A stretch of 64,000 nucleotides of DNA from Cereibacter_A azotoformans. Lineage in GTDB: Bacteria; Pseudomonadota; Alphaproteobacteria; Rhodobacterales; Rhodobacteraceae. The stretch lies in assembly GCF_003050905.1 (NCBI RefSeq), contig NZ_QAOT01000009.1. One strand, written 5' to 3'. Shown here one piece after another: positions 25,717 to 33,659 of this stretch. Below the pieces are notes generated by a model, which saw nothing but the letters and a program-made list of their open reading frames with translations, made no database searches and was not told where the DNA came from. Position numbers and translations under genes: made by a program. How positions within the stretch are numbered: position 1 is the first letter of the stretch; every line of letters begins with the position of its first letter.

Positions 25717-26301
25717 ATGGATAGAGTTGCACCGAGGATCGCGCTTCTGCTCTGGCTTGCGGGCGCGGCCGTGAGCCCGGCCGCCGCAGAGTCGCCGGAT
25801 CAGGGCGCGGACCTGACGACCCGGCAGGAACAGGCGCGCGCCGCGATCAAGCATCTGCAACTGTCGCTTCAACTGGCGCTGGGGTACGCGATGCTGGAGG
25901 CCGGACCCGAAGGCGCCATCCAGACCTGCAACCTGTCGGCGCTTCCCATGACCGACGAGATCTCCGGGGCGATGGGCGCCGAGATCGGCCGAACCGCGCT
26001 TCGCCTCCGCAACCCGGCCAACGCGCCCGATGAGTGGGAGCAGGAGCAGCTGCATTCCTTCGAGGCCCGGCTTGCCGCCGGCGAGCCCGCCGCGGCGATC
26101 GAGGCGGTCAGGCAGGACGAGACCGGCTTCCGCTTCATGAAGGCGATCCCGATGCAGGACCAATGCGCCGTCTGCCACGGCACCGAAGTCGATCCGGCCC
26201 TGCAGGAGCGGATCGGCAAGCTCTATCCCGCGGACGAGGCCACCGGCTTTCGGACCGGAGACCTGCGCGGCGCCTTCACGGTGACGATCCCAAGTCCCTG
26301 A
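25717..26301 (+). CDS. DUF3365 heme-binding-type periplasmic protein
   Basis: A 194-residue exported protein with signal LLLWLAGAAVSPAAAES. The domain resembles DUF3365 (Tll0287-like sensor heme domain): an N-terminal helical part with IQTCNLSALPMTDEI, and a single c-type heme motif QDQCAVCHGTEVD near residue 150 followed by PADEATGFRTGDLRGAF. The CAVCH motif supports covalent heme in the periplasm. GGGAGAGGAAG precedes the ATG. Role unknown; redox sensing or electron transfer is plausible. Confidence 0.85.
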   Translation: MDRVAPRIALLLWLAGAAVSPAAAESPDQGADLTTRQEQARAAIKHLQLSLQLALGYAMLEAGPEGAIQTCNLSALPMTDEISGAMGAEIGRTALRLRNPANAPDEWEQEQLHSFEARLAAGEPAAAIEAVRQDETGFRFMKAIPMQDQCAVCHGTEVDPALQERIGKLYPADEATGFRTGDLRGAFTVTIPSP

Positions 26302-26507
26302 TCAGAGCGGCTCAAGTCCGCGCCGGAGCCGCAAGCGCCGGCCCGGCTGCCGAAGCGGCTCCGATGAAGCCAAATCGGGGGCGCGCTCAAAGGGGATGTG
26401 AAGGTCTGCACTGCACGGATGCTCGTTCAGGCCATGATGAACGGCCAAGCGGCACGGTCCACGTCAGGATCTGCGTTTAGTATCGTGGCTGGCGCAAGGA
26501 GATGAAT

Positions 26508-26583
26508 TGGTGCCCAGAGCCGGAATCGAACCAGCGACACGCGGATTTTCAATCCGCTGCTCTACCAACTGAGCTATCTGGGC
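26508..26583 (-). tRNA. tRNA-Phe (GAA)
   Basis: The minus strand folds as a 76-nt cloverleaf including encoded CCA: acceptor GCCCAGA/TCTGGGC, D-arm with AGCTCAGTTGGTAGAGC, anticodon stem-loop with TTGAAAA (anticodon GAA), and T-arm GCTGGTTCGATTCCGGC. Confidence 0.97.
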
Positions 26584-26671
26584 CTCGTGTCCGGCATCGC
26601 CGGTGGAGTGGCGTGGTCTTAGAATGAAGCGCGGAGGGTGTCCAGAGGGTCTGACAAGATTTTTTTGCCGG

Positions 26672-26854
26672 CTAGTGACGTGAGGCGCCCGGATCACGCC
26701 CGCCGGGCTCCTGCGGGGCCGCCTCCTCGTCTTCGGCGGCCGCGATACGATAGTTGCCCTTCAACCAGTGGCCGAGATCCACGTCGGCACAGCGGCGCGA
26801 ACAGAAGGGGCGGTATTTCGCTTCCGCCGCACGGCCGCAGATCGGACAGGTCAT
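26672..26854 (-). CDS. yacG: DNA gyrase inhibitor YacG-like zinc protein
   Basis: A 60-residue protein with one zinc site from C3, C6, C18 and C22 (MTCPICGRA and FCSRRCADVDLGHWL). This C4 pattern followed by DLGxW defines YacG, which binds GyrB and inhibits gyrase. The acidic C-terminal tail (EDEEAAPQEPGG) is Rhodobacter-like. Its ATG overlaps the RNase gene stop by 4 nt, so the two are coupled. Confidence 0.93.
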   Translation of the reverse strand: MTCPICGRAAEAKYRPFCSRRCADVDLGHWLKGNYRIAAAEDEEAAPQEPGGRDPGASRH

Positions 26855-27891
26855 GCCAGAAGCTCGGCCAAAGGAAGCCGGTCGCGCTTGCGCACAAGCT
26901 CGTAGAGGCCGAGCGGGGTCCAGCCCGCAAGGCTCGTCTCGGCCGCCTCGCCCCGGAAGGCAGCACGCAGGACCTGCTCCAGCGCCACGCGGTCCTTCTT
27001 GGGCATCGGCGCGAAATCGATCGCCACCTGTCCGCCGAGGCCGCGCAGGCGCAGCTGGCGCGGCAGTTCGCGCGCGGCGGCCACATTGGCCTTCAGCGCC
27101 GCAGCGGGCGACGTGTCGGCCCCCGTGTTCACATCCACCGCGACCAGCGCCCGCGTGGGCTCCACGGCCATATGCGCACCACCCCCAAGCGGCACCAGCG
27201 GCGACAGAAGCGCATCGCACAGATCGGCCACGCCATGACGGGCAAAGGCGCCCTCGGCCTCGTCGATCTCGTCGGGCGGCGGATCGGACCAGTCGCGCCA
27301 GGCGAGATGGTGTGCGCCGGGCGCATCGACCAGCAATTCCGGGTCGCCGGAAAGATCGGCGAGCACGGCCTCGCTCAGCGCCCGCGTCTCGGCGATCTCG
27401 GCCGCGATCTCGGAGTCGGGCGCCCCCTCGCAGGCCGACCGCAGGATCAGGCCCAGATCCTCGTCCGCGCCCGCCATCGCCTCGGCGGCCAGCGCCGAAA
27501 GCTCTGCGCGCAGATCCTCATCGCGGATCCGGCGCGAGATATTGAGCCCCGGCGCGCCGGGCGTGAGGATGCAGAGGCGGCTTTTGAACAGGAGTCGTGT
27601 CGTGACCGGGACCGCCTTGCCCGGCTCGGCCACGCCCGAGACCTGAACCAGCAGGCGCTGGCCCGGCGCAAGGCCCGACGTCTGGCGCAGGAAGCCCGAA
27701 CCCTCGGGCAGGCGGACGAAAAGCCCCCCCTGCCCCTTGACCGGCCGATCCACGACCGCGCGGAAGATCGCTTCCGGCGCCTGACGGTCGTCCGGCGGGT
27801 CGATCAGCAGATCCTCGAGACGTCCGTCCACGAGAAGGGCCGCCGCTTCGCGTCCGCGCAGACGGTCGAGGCAGATCAGCCGCCCCTTCAT
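26851..27891 (-). CDS. Ribonuclease E/G family protein
   Basis: A 346-residue short RNase G-type protein. It carries the S1-like/RNase E core: FVRLPEGSGFLRQ, LVQVSG, LNISRRIRDED, the catalytic-site-type VAVDVNTGAD and the downstream RQLRLRGLGGQVAIDFAPM. It lacks the long C-terminal scaffold of RNase E and is shorter than canonical RNase G (about 490), matching a compact alphaproteobacterial paralogue next to maf. ATG 27891 overlaps the maf stop by 4 nt. It probably cleaves RNA endonucleolytically; the substrate is unknown. Confidence 0.9.
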   Translation of the reverse strand: MKGRLICLDRLRGREAAALLVDGRLEDLLIDPPDDRQAPEAIFRAVVDRPVKGQGGLFVRLPEGSGFLRQTSGLAPGQRLLVQVSGVAEPGKAVPVTTRLLFKSRLCILTPGAPGLNISRRIRDEDLRAELSALAAEAMAGADEDLGLILRSACEGAPDSEIAAEIAETRALSEAVLADLSGDPELLVDAPGAHHLAWRDWSDPPPDEIDEAEGAFARHGVADLCDALLSPLVPLGGGAHMAVEPTRALVAVDVNTGADTSPAAALKANVAAARELPRQLRLRGLGGQVAIDFAPMPKKDRVALEQVLRAAFRGEAAETSLAGWTPLGLYELVRKRDRLPLAELLA

Positions 27892-28466
27892 GCCGCGCTC
27901 CGGTAGAGCGGCACGCCCGCGGTGGCCAGAAGCGCCGCGGTCTCCGCAAGCGGAAGCCCCACGATTCCGGTGAACGAGCCCGAAATCCACGGAATGAAGG
28001 CCGAGGCCAGGCCCTGGATGGCATAGCCACCCGCCTTCCCCTCCCACTCGCCGCTGGCAAGATAGGCGTTCAGCTCGACATCCGAGAGGCGCTTCATCTT
28101 CACCTGGCTCACGACTTCGCGCTGCCAGAGCCGGTCCCCGCGCCGGACGGCGATGGCGGTGATGACGTCATGCCGCCGCCCCCCGAGAGCCACGAGAAAG
28201 CGGGCGGCCTCGCCCGCGTCCGCAGGCTTGCCGAGGATGCGCCGGCCGAGGGCCACGGTCGTGTCGGCGCAGAGGACAACATCCTCCGGTCCGGCCGCGA
28301 CCGCCTCCGCCTTTTCCGCCGCAAGGCGCGCGCAATAGGGACGGGGCAGCTCACCCCGACGCGGCTCCTCGTCGATGTCGGGGGGCAGGATGGCGTCAGG
28401 AACCACCCCGAGCTGCGCCAGCAACTCGCGACGGCGCGGGCTGGCCGATCCGAGAATCAGTCGCAC
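27888..28466 (-). CDS. maf: Maf-like nucleotide pyrophosphatase
   Basis: A 192-residue house-cleaning enzyme hydrolysing non-canonical nucleoside triphosphates. It begins with the signature LILGSASPRRRELLAQLG, followed by EEPRRGELP, YCARLAAEKAEAV, VLCADTTVALGRRILGKP and GYAIQGLASAF. It starts with GTG at 28466, directly after the infA stop, and overlaps the RNase gene, so infA-maf-rng-yacG is one leftward unit. Confidence 0.95.
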   Translation of the reverse strand: MRLILGSASPRRRELLAQLGVVPDAILPPDIDEEPRRGELPRPYCARLAAEKAEAVAAGPEDVVLCADTTVALGRRILGKPADAGEAARFLVALGGRRHDVITAIAVRRGDRLWQREVVSQVKMKRLSDVELNAYLASGEWEGKAGGYAIQGLASAFIPWISGSFTGIVGLPLAETAALLATAGVPLYRSAA

Positions 28467-28685
28467 TTACTTGAAGCGGTAGTTGATGCGGCCCTTCGAC
28501 AGGTCGTAGGGGGTCATCTCGACCTGCACCTTGTCGCCGGCAAGGACACGGATGCGGTTCTTGCGCATCTTGCCTGCCATCACCGCGATCAGCTCATGGC
28601 CGTTATCCAGCTCGACCCTGAATGTCGCGTTCGGCAGGAGTTCCTTCACGACACCGGGAAATTCGAGCGTATCTTCCTTGGCCAT
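28467..28685 (-). CDS. infA: Translation initiation factor IF-1
   Basis: A 72-residue S1/OB-fold protein, full length, with the classical start MAKEDTLEFPGVVKELLPNA, RVELDNGHELIAVMAGKMRK and the end MTPYDLSKGRINYRFK. It binds the ribosomal A site with IF-2 and IF-3. It heads the infA-maf-RNase-yacG cluster, an arrangement typical of this group. Confidence 0.99.
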   Translation of the reverse strand: MAKEDTLEFPGVVKELLPNATFRVELDNGHELIAVMAGKMRKNRIRVLAGDKVQVEMTPYDLSKGRINYRFK

Positions 28686-28816
28686 GGTCTCTCCAATGGG
28701 ATTTGGCCCGCGTCAAGCGCAGGCTCGAAAGGGAAATGAGCGCATTCGCACAATTTTTCAAGAGGAAAAACGCCGCGCCGCGGCCGGACGCTGCATCCAG
28801 TGGCCTGCCCCCGCGG

Positions 28817-29692
28817 TCACAGGACCGCAACTCCGCGCGCAAGCCGCACCTCCTGCTCGGCCCAATGGGCATGGTTCAGCACATGCCCCTCGCGGCGAAC
28901 CCGTGCAATGGCTTCGCGATCCACCTCGGCAAAGGCCCAGCCCGGCTCGTTCAGGCCGGTTTCCGCGAGGATCCCCGTCGCGGGCCAGCCGTTGTCGGGC
29001 GGCCCGTAGATCGCGGCGCGCCCGACGTTCTCGTCCACCGCCGGGCAGAAGTCACAGGGCCCCACGGTGGGCGCATGGACCACGACGCACTGATTCTCGA
29101 GCGCGCGCGCCATGGCGCCCACGCGGACACGGGTGAAGCCCGCAAGGCTGTCGGTGCAGGACGGCGCGAGCAGGATCTCGGCCCCCCTCTCCACCATCGC
29201 GCGGGCAAGCAGGGGAAATTCGCTGTCGTAGCAGATCACGACCCCGATCCGGCCCAGCGCGGTGTCGAACACCCGCGCCTCGCCGCCCGGAACCACATCC
29301 CATGTCTCCCGCTCGAATCGCGTCATGATCAGCTTGTCCTGATGTCCGATGACGCCCGAGGGCCCGTAGAGGACAGCGCGATTGACCGGGCGCGCGCCCT
29401 CGAACACCGGCGCCGAAGGGCCGAGGATATGCAGGTGATGCGCCTCGGCCAGCCCGCGCAACACCTCGCCCACCGCGGGACCGTGCCGCGCCACCTCATG
29501 CAGCGCCGCCTCGAGATCGGCGGCCACCGCCCGGCCCCCGAGGCTCGCCAGTTCCATCGCGCCATATTCCGGGAAGACGAGCAGATCCGCCCCCTCCTCC
29601 GCCGCACGGGCAACCCACCCGGTGATCTTTGCCTCGTAATCGGCGAATCGATCGAACCAGTCGAGCGGATAGGCGGCGGCGGCGATCTTCAT
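28817..29692 (-). CDS. Carbon-nitrogen hydrolase (nitrilase family)
   Basis: A 291-residue protein with the Glu-Lys-Cys triad: Glu in LLVFPEYGAME, Lys in IGHQDKLIMTRFE and nucleophilic Cys in GVVICYDSEFPLL. Relatives hydrolyse amides or omega-amidated acids; the substrate is not predictable. It lies 23 nt downstream of the GNAT gene at 29716-30303, read in the same direction, so it is probably part of that unit. Confidence 0.93.
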   Translation of the reverse strand: MKIAAAAYPLDWFDRFADYEAKITGWVARAAEEGADLLVFPEYGAMELASLGGRAVAADLEAALHEVARHGPAVGEVLRGLAEAHHLHILGPSAPVFEGARPVNRAVLYGPSGVIGHQDKLIMTRFERETWDVVPGGEARVFDTALGRIGVVICYDSEFPLLARAMVERGAEILLAPSCTDSLAGFTRVRVGAMARALENQCVVVHAPTVGPCDFCPAVDENVGRAAIYGPPDNGWPATGILAETGLNEPGWAFAEVDREAIARVRREGHVLNHAHWAEQEVRLARGVAVL

Positions 29693-29715
29693 GGCAACTC
29701 CGGGGATGAGGGGCG

Positions 29716-30303
29716 TCAGAGCGTGCGCATCCAGAACTGGAGCGGCTTGCGGGTCTCCTGGCTCTCGCCGACGTCGGTCCAGCTGTATTCGGCGATCACT
29801 CCGGGCAGGGGCGCATAGCCGCGGCCACGCCAGAAGGGCTCGTTGCTGCGCGACGATGGGGGCCGCAGCGGATGGTCTGCCGGCCGGATCACCGAGCAGA
29901 AGGCCGAATTGCGCCGCCCAAGGGCTCGGGCATGGGCCTCGCGCAGGTCGAAGAAGCGGTGGCCCATGCCCTGCCCGCGATAATCCGGCAGCAGCACCGA
30001 TTCGGCGCAGTAGAAGATCTGGTCGAGCGGCACGCCGGTCGCGGCAAAGGCCGTTGCGAAATCCTCGGCGTGATCCTCCATGGGTGTGCCGGTGGACGCC
30101 CCGACCAGCCGGTTCCCGTCGAAGGCTCCCACGAGGATCGCACCGGGGCTTGTCCGGTAGGCCGAGAGATAGGCGCGCTCATACTCCATCGAGCCCTCGT
30201 AGAGATAGGGCCAGTCGCGGAAGACCCGCATCCGCAGCGCCGCCACCTCGTCGAGCCGCTCCTCCAGCGCCGGCCCGGTGAGAACCCGCGCCTCCAGGCT
30301 CAT
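29716..30303 (-). CDS. GNAT family N-acetyltransferase
   Basis: A 195-residue acetyltransferase-fold protein. Seen are LRMRVFRDWPYLYEGSMEYE (N-terminal acceptor region), GAILVGAFDGNRLVGAS, and the acetyl-CoA loop VLLPDYRGQGMGHRFFD. The C-terminus has FWRGRGYAPLPGV. Its ATG overlaps the stop of the upstream SnoaL-like gene by 4 nt. The substrate is unknown. Confidence 0.9.
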   Translation of the reverse strand: MSLEARVLTGPALEERLDEVAALRMRVFRDWPYLYEGSMEYERAYLSAYRTSPGAILVGAFDGNRLVGASTGTPMEDHAEDFATAFAATGVPLDQIFYCAESVLLPDYRGQGMGHRFFDLREAHARALGRRNSAFCSVIRPADHPLRPPSSRSNEPFWRGRGYAPLPGVIAEYSWTDVGESQETRKPLQFWMRTL

Positions 30304-30698
30304 GCCGAGACCTGCCGGATCCAGTCGTTCAGGTTGTAGAAGGTCGTCACGCGGGCGATCCGGCCATCGCGCAGGTCGAAGAAGGCGCCGGCCGGCAGGA
30401 CATAGGTCTGGCCATGGGCCTCTGGCAGGCCCGGATCGGTCTGCAGATATTCGCCGTGCACCACGAACTCGGCCGCGCCGCGCGTGCCGTCCTCGTTTAC
30501 GAAGATCACCATGTCGCGCAGCTGTTCGCGGTAGCTCACGCCCATGTGCGAGCAGAAGTCCGCGAATTTCTCGCGGCCGTGGCGCACCTCGCCCTCGTTC
30601 ACCCGATGCTCGATGTCGTCGGTCACGCAGGCGAGCATCCCCTCGGCATCGCCCGCATTGAAGGCCGCGTAATAGCGCCCGATCAGTTCATGTCCCAT
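30300..30698 (-). CDS. SnoaL/NTF2-like nuclear-transport-fold protein
   Basis: A 132-residue cone-shaped NTF2-fold protein of the ketosteroid-isomerase-like type: LIGRYYAAFNAGDAEGMLACV at the start, IEHRVNEG, AAEFVVHGEYL, then LPAGAFFDLRDGRIARVTTFYNL. Such domains act as isomerases, hydrolases or binding modules. It overlaps the phosphatase gene upstream by 11 nt and the GNAT gene downstream by 4 nt. Confidence 0.9.
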   Translation of the reverse strand: MGHELIGRYYAAFNAGDAEGMLACVTDDIEHRVNEGEVRHGREKFADFCSHMGVSYREQLRDMVIFVNEDGTRGAAEFVVHGEYLQTDPGLPEAHGQTYVLPAGAFFDLRDGRIARVTTFYNLNDWIRQVSA

Positions 30699-31167
30699 CG
30701 CCGGCCTCCTCCGTTTCGCTGGGTGGCCCGAAGCGCGCCACCATCCGGCCACGGATCTGGTCCCGCACCTGGCGATAGACGGCGAGCTTCTGCTCGCGCC
30801 CCTCGCCCAGTCCCGTCGGATCCATGATGGGCCAGTATTCCACATCAAGATGATAATATCGCGTAAGTTCAAGGGCCATCCGCTGGCTCGCGGGCGAGAG
30901 CGCCACGATGAGGTCGAACCCCGAAAGATCGTCGCCCCAGTCCATCATCTCCTCGAACGAGCGCGAGCGGTGGCGCGAGAGTTCGACCCCGATTTCCTGA
31001 CAGACGGAGACGGTAAAGCCGTCGATCTCGCGATCGTTCTTGACGCCGGCCGACTGGACATAGGCCTGCCGGCCGTAGAGCTTCTTCATCAGCCCTTCCG
31101 CCATCGGCGAGCGGACCGAATTGTGGTCGCAGCAGAACAGCACCGAGGACGGCGGCTTCTGCGACAC
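30688..31167 (-). CDS. Low-molecular-weight protein-tyrosine phosphatase / ArsC-like protein
   Basis: A 159-residue protein with the P-loop CX5R as C13-DHNSVR19-S and a catalytic-acid-type YWPIMDPTGLGEG. This C-D-H-N-S form is a recognised alphaproteobacterial subfamily placed next to UPF0262 and hisD. Start codon GTG 31167. It may be a phosphatase or a thioredoxin-type arsenate reductase; I cannot decide. It follows UPF0262 by 2 nt. Confidence 0.88.
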   Translation of the reverse strand: MSQKPPSSVLFCCDHNSVRSPMAEGLMKKLYGRQAYVQSAGVKNDREIDGFTVSVCQEIGVELSRHRSRSFEEMMDWGDDLSGFDLIVALSPASQRMALELTRYYHLDVEYWPIMDPTGLGEGREQKLAVYRQVRDQIRGRMVARFGPPSETEEAGDGT

Positions 31168-31169
31168 GG

Positions 31170-31646
31170 TCAGCCCCAGTGCAGGACGCAGATCAGGGTG
31201 AAGAGGCGCCGCGCCGTGTCGATGTCCACCTCGGCCTTCCCCTCCAGACGTTCCTTCAGCACCCGCGCGCCTTCATTGTGGATGCCCCGGCGCGCCATGT
31301 CGATGGCCTCGATCTGGCTGGGCGGCAGCCGTTTCACCGCCTCGAAATAGCTCTCGCAGATCTGGAAATAGTCCTTCACCACCTGCCGGAAGGGGCCGAG
31401 GCTCAGGTGGAACTCGCCCACCTTCTCGTCCTCCTGCGAGCGGATGTCGAAGACCAGCCGCCCCTCGCGGATCGCGAGCATCAGGCGGAAGGGCCCCTCC
31501 ACCGGCGGCTTTCCCTCGCGCGGAGGCAGCGCGAAACTGTTCTCTTCGAGAAGATCGAAGATCGCGACCTGCCGCTCCTGCTCGATCTCGGCGGTGGGCG
31601 GGATCGGGCTGGCCTGGTCGATCTCGATATGGCAGATGCGGTTCAT
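31170..31646 (-). CDS. UPF0262 family protein
   Basis: A 158-residue protein of a family restricted to alphaproteobacteria. Characteristic segments are EIEQERQVAIFDLLEENSF, IREGRLVFDIR, LSLGPFRQVVKDYFQICESY and IDMARRGIHNEGARVL. No function is known. It sits 3 nt after the hisD stop and directly before the phosphatase gene, an order conserved across the class. Confidence 0.95.
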   Translation of the reverse strand: MNRICHIEIDQASPIPPTAEIEQERQVAIFDLLEENSFALPPREGKPPVEGPFRLMLAIREGRLVFDIRSQEDEKVGEFHLSLGPFRQVVKDYFQICESYFEAVKRLPPSQIEAIDMARRGIHNEGARVLKERLEGKAEVDIDTARRLFTLICVLHWG

Positions 31647-31649
31647 CTC

Positions 31650-32954
31650 TCAGACCTCGTTCAGCCGGTCGAGCCGGGCGCGCACGGACAGCCCGTGCGC
31701 CTCGAGGCTCTCCGAGATCGCCAGCCGCTCGGCGGCCGGCCCGATGGCGCGCAGCGCCGAGGGCGTCATGCGCGCGAGCGTGGTGCGCTTGAGGAAATCC
31801 ATCACCGACAGCCCGCTCGAGAAGCGCGCCGAGCGCGCGGTCGGCAGGACATGGTTCGGCCCGCCCACATAGTCTCCGATCGCCTCGGGCGTCCAGGCGC
31901 CCAGGAAGATCGCCCCCGCGTGGCGGATCCGGGCGGCCAGCGCCTCGGGATCCTCCACGCACAGTTCGAGATGTTCGGGCGCCACCCGGTCCGACAGCGC
32001 CGCCGCCTCCTCGAGGTCGCGCGTCACGATCACCGCGCCGTAATCCCGCCACGAGGCGCCCGCAATCTCCCGCCGCGCGAGCGTCTCGAGCCGCGCCTCG
32101 ACCGCCCGCGCCACCGCCTGCCCGAAGGCCGCGTCGGGCGTGATCAGGATGGATTGCGCGCTTTCATCGTGTTCGGCCTGGCTCAGCAGATCGAGCGCGA
32201 TCCAGTCGGGGTCGGTCTTGCCGTCCGCGATCACGAGGATTTCCGAGGGGCCGGCGATCATGTCGATCCCGACCCTGCCGAAGACGCGCCGCTTGGCCGC
32301 CGCCACATAGGCATTGCCGGGCCCGGTGATCTTGTCCACCGGCCGGATCGTCTCGGTGCCATAGGCCAGCGCCGCCACCGCCTGCGCCCCGCCGATCCGG
32401 TAGATCGTATCGACACCCGCGATCCGCGCGGCCAGCAGAACCAGCGGATTGACCACGCCCCCCGGCGTCGGACAGACAACCGCCAGCCGCTCAACCCCCG
32501 CCACCTTGGCCGGGATCGCGTTCATCAGCACCGAGGAGGGGTAAGAGGCCAACCCGCCCGGCACATAGAGCCCCGCCGAGGCGATCGCGCCCCAGCGCCA
32601 GCCGAGCGAGGCGCCCGCCGCATCCTCCCAGCGCGCATCCTCCGGCATCTGCCGTTCGTGGTAGGCCCGGATCCGCTCGGCAGCAAGTTCCAGCGCCGCG
32701 CGCTCGTCGGCCGGGACACGGGCGATCTCCGCCTCGATCTCCGCCTCGGAGAAGGCCAGCCGCTCGGGCACCAGCTCCATCCGGTCGAACCGGGCGGTCA
32801 GCTCGATCACCGCCGCATCGCCTCGCTCGCGCACATCGGCGATGATGGCGGCCACCACGGCATCGACGTCGGGGCTGTCCTCGCGCTTCATGCCCAGAAG
32901 AGCCGAAAAGGCCGCCTCGAATCCGGGATCACTGGCATCGAGAAACTGGGGCAT
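31650..32954 (-). CDS. hisD: Histidinol dehydrogenase
   Basis: A 434-residue zinc enzyme performing the last two steps of histidine synthesis (histidinol to histidine, NAD-dependent). Signatures include IASAGLYVPGGLASYPSSVLMNAIPAKVAG-type dinucleotide region (from residue about 125), ITGPGNAYVAAAKRRVFG, DMIAGPSEILVIAD, the zinc/catalytic SQAEHDESAQ and the late GPNHVLPT. It leads the hisD-UPF0262-phosphatase-SnoaL-GNAT-nitrilase leftward series. Confidence 0.97.
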   Translation of the reverse strand: MPQFLDASDPGFEAAFSALLGMKREDSPDVDAVVAAIIADVRERGDAAVIELTARFDRMELVPERLAFSEAEIEAEIARVPADERAALELAAERIRAYHERQMPEDARWEDAAGASLGWRWGAIASAGLYVPGGLASYPSSVLMNAIPAKVAGVERLAVVCPTPGGVVNPLVLLAARIAGVDTIYRIGGAQAVAALAYGTETIRPVDKITGPGNAYVAAAKRRVFGRVGIDMIAGPSEILVIADGKTDPDWIALDLLSQAEHDESAQSILITPDAAFGQAVARAVEARLETLARREIAGASWRDYGAVIVTRDLEEAAALSDRVAPEHLELCVEDPEALAARIRHAGAIFLGAWTPEAIGDYVGGPNHVLPTARSARFSSGLSVMDFLKRTTLARMTPSALRAIGPAAERLAISESLEAHGLSVRARLDRLNEV

Positions 32955-33094
32955 GGGTGGAACTCCTTGGCTGAGCCTCCCTTACCGCGCATCCCCCCAT
33001 CCCTCAAGCACCGCGCCGCAAGCGACGGGTGACACTTTCGCACGAGAGCCCGGACAAATCCCGCTCGACCCGTCCCGCGCAGCCGCTCCGCCCG

Positions 33095-33163
33095 TTCATT
33101 CTGGTGAAAATATCCTCGGGGGGAGCCGCCCCAAGGGGCGGCCGGGGGGCAGACAGCCCCCCG
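33095..33163. repeat. Dispersed intergenic repeat with two hairpins (copy 2)
   Basis: TTCATTCTGG, AAATATCCT, then GCCGCCCC-AA-GGGGCGGC and a GGGGGGC / GCCCCCC hairpin. It has the same head and the same terminal hairpin type as 5774-5826, plus an extra central hairpin. It lies between DUF2948's stop and hisD's start, in the same orientation relative to the genes. Confidence 0.75.
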
Positions 33164-33182
33164 CTCCGGTCAGCCCCTGCGG

Positions 33183-33659
33183 TCAGTCCCGATGCTCGGG
33201 CACCCGGCCCGACGGCGCCACATAGGGCCGCGTCACATCCTTCAGCACGACCTCCAGCGCCTCGACCTCCAGTTCCACCGCGCCGTCTCCGGCCAGCACC
33301 AGAACCAGCCGGCCCCCGCCCTCCGCGTCCGGTTCGAACTCCAGCGCGAGCAGCGACAGCACCAGATCCCGGTCGGTCCGGTCGATGCCCTGGGTCCGCA
33401 CGGCCAGCACGCCCTCGACGGCCAGCACCGACCGCACCCGCTCGTAGGGGCGCCCCTCGCGCTCGGCCGCCTCGCGGTCCTCCCAGCGGAAGCGGTTCAG
33501 CAGCAGCGCGAACCGCCGCTTGCGGGGCAGCCAGCGCATGTCCTGCGCGGAAAGGACCGCATCCTGCACCAGCGCCGAGACCACGCCCAGATCCTCGGCG
33601 GTCTCGGCCCCCAGATAGAGCGGGCCTTCGTCGGCATCCTCGAACCGCGCATCCGCCAT
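33183..33659 (-). CDS. DUF2948 family protein
   Basis: A 158-residue protein of an alphaproteobacteria-specific family. Recognisable parts are ARFEDADEGPLYLGAETAED, VVSALVQDAVLSAQDMRW, RKRRFALLLNRFRWED and LVLVLAGDGAVELEVEALEV with a late DVTRPY. Function unknown. Its ATG overlaps the murA stop by one base, so it is translationally coupled to murA, an arrangement common in the class. Confidence 0.92.
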   Translation of the reverse strand: MADARFEDADEGPLYLGAETAEDLGVVSALVQDAVLSAQDMRWLPRKRRFALLLNRFRWEDREAAEREGRPYERVRSVLAVEGVLAVRTQGIDRTDRDLVLSLLALEFEPDAEGGGRLVLVLAGDGAVELEVEALEVVLKDVTRPYVAPSGRVPEHRD

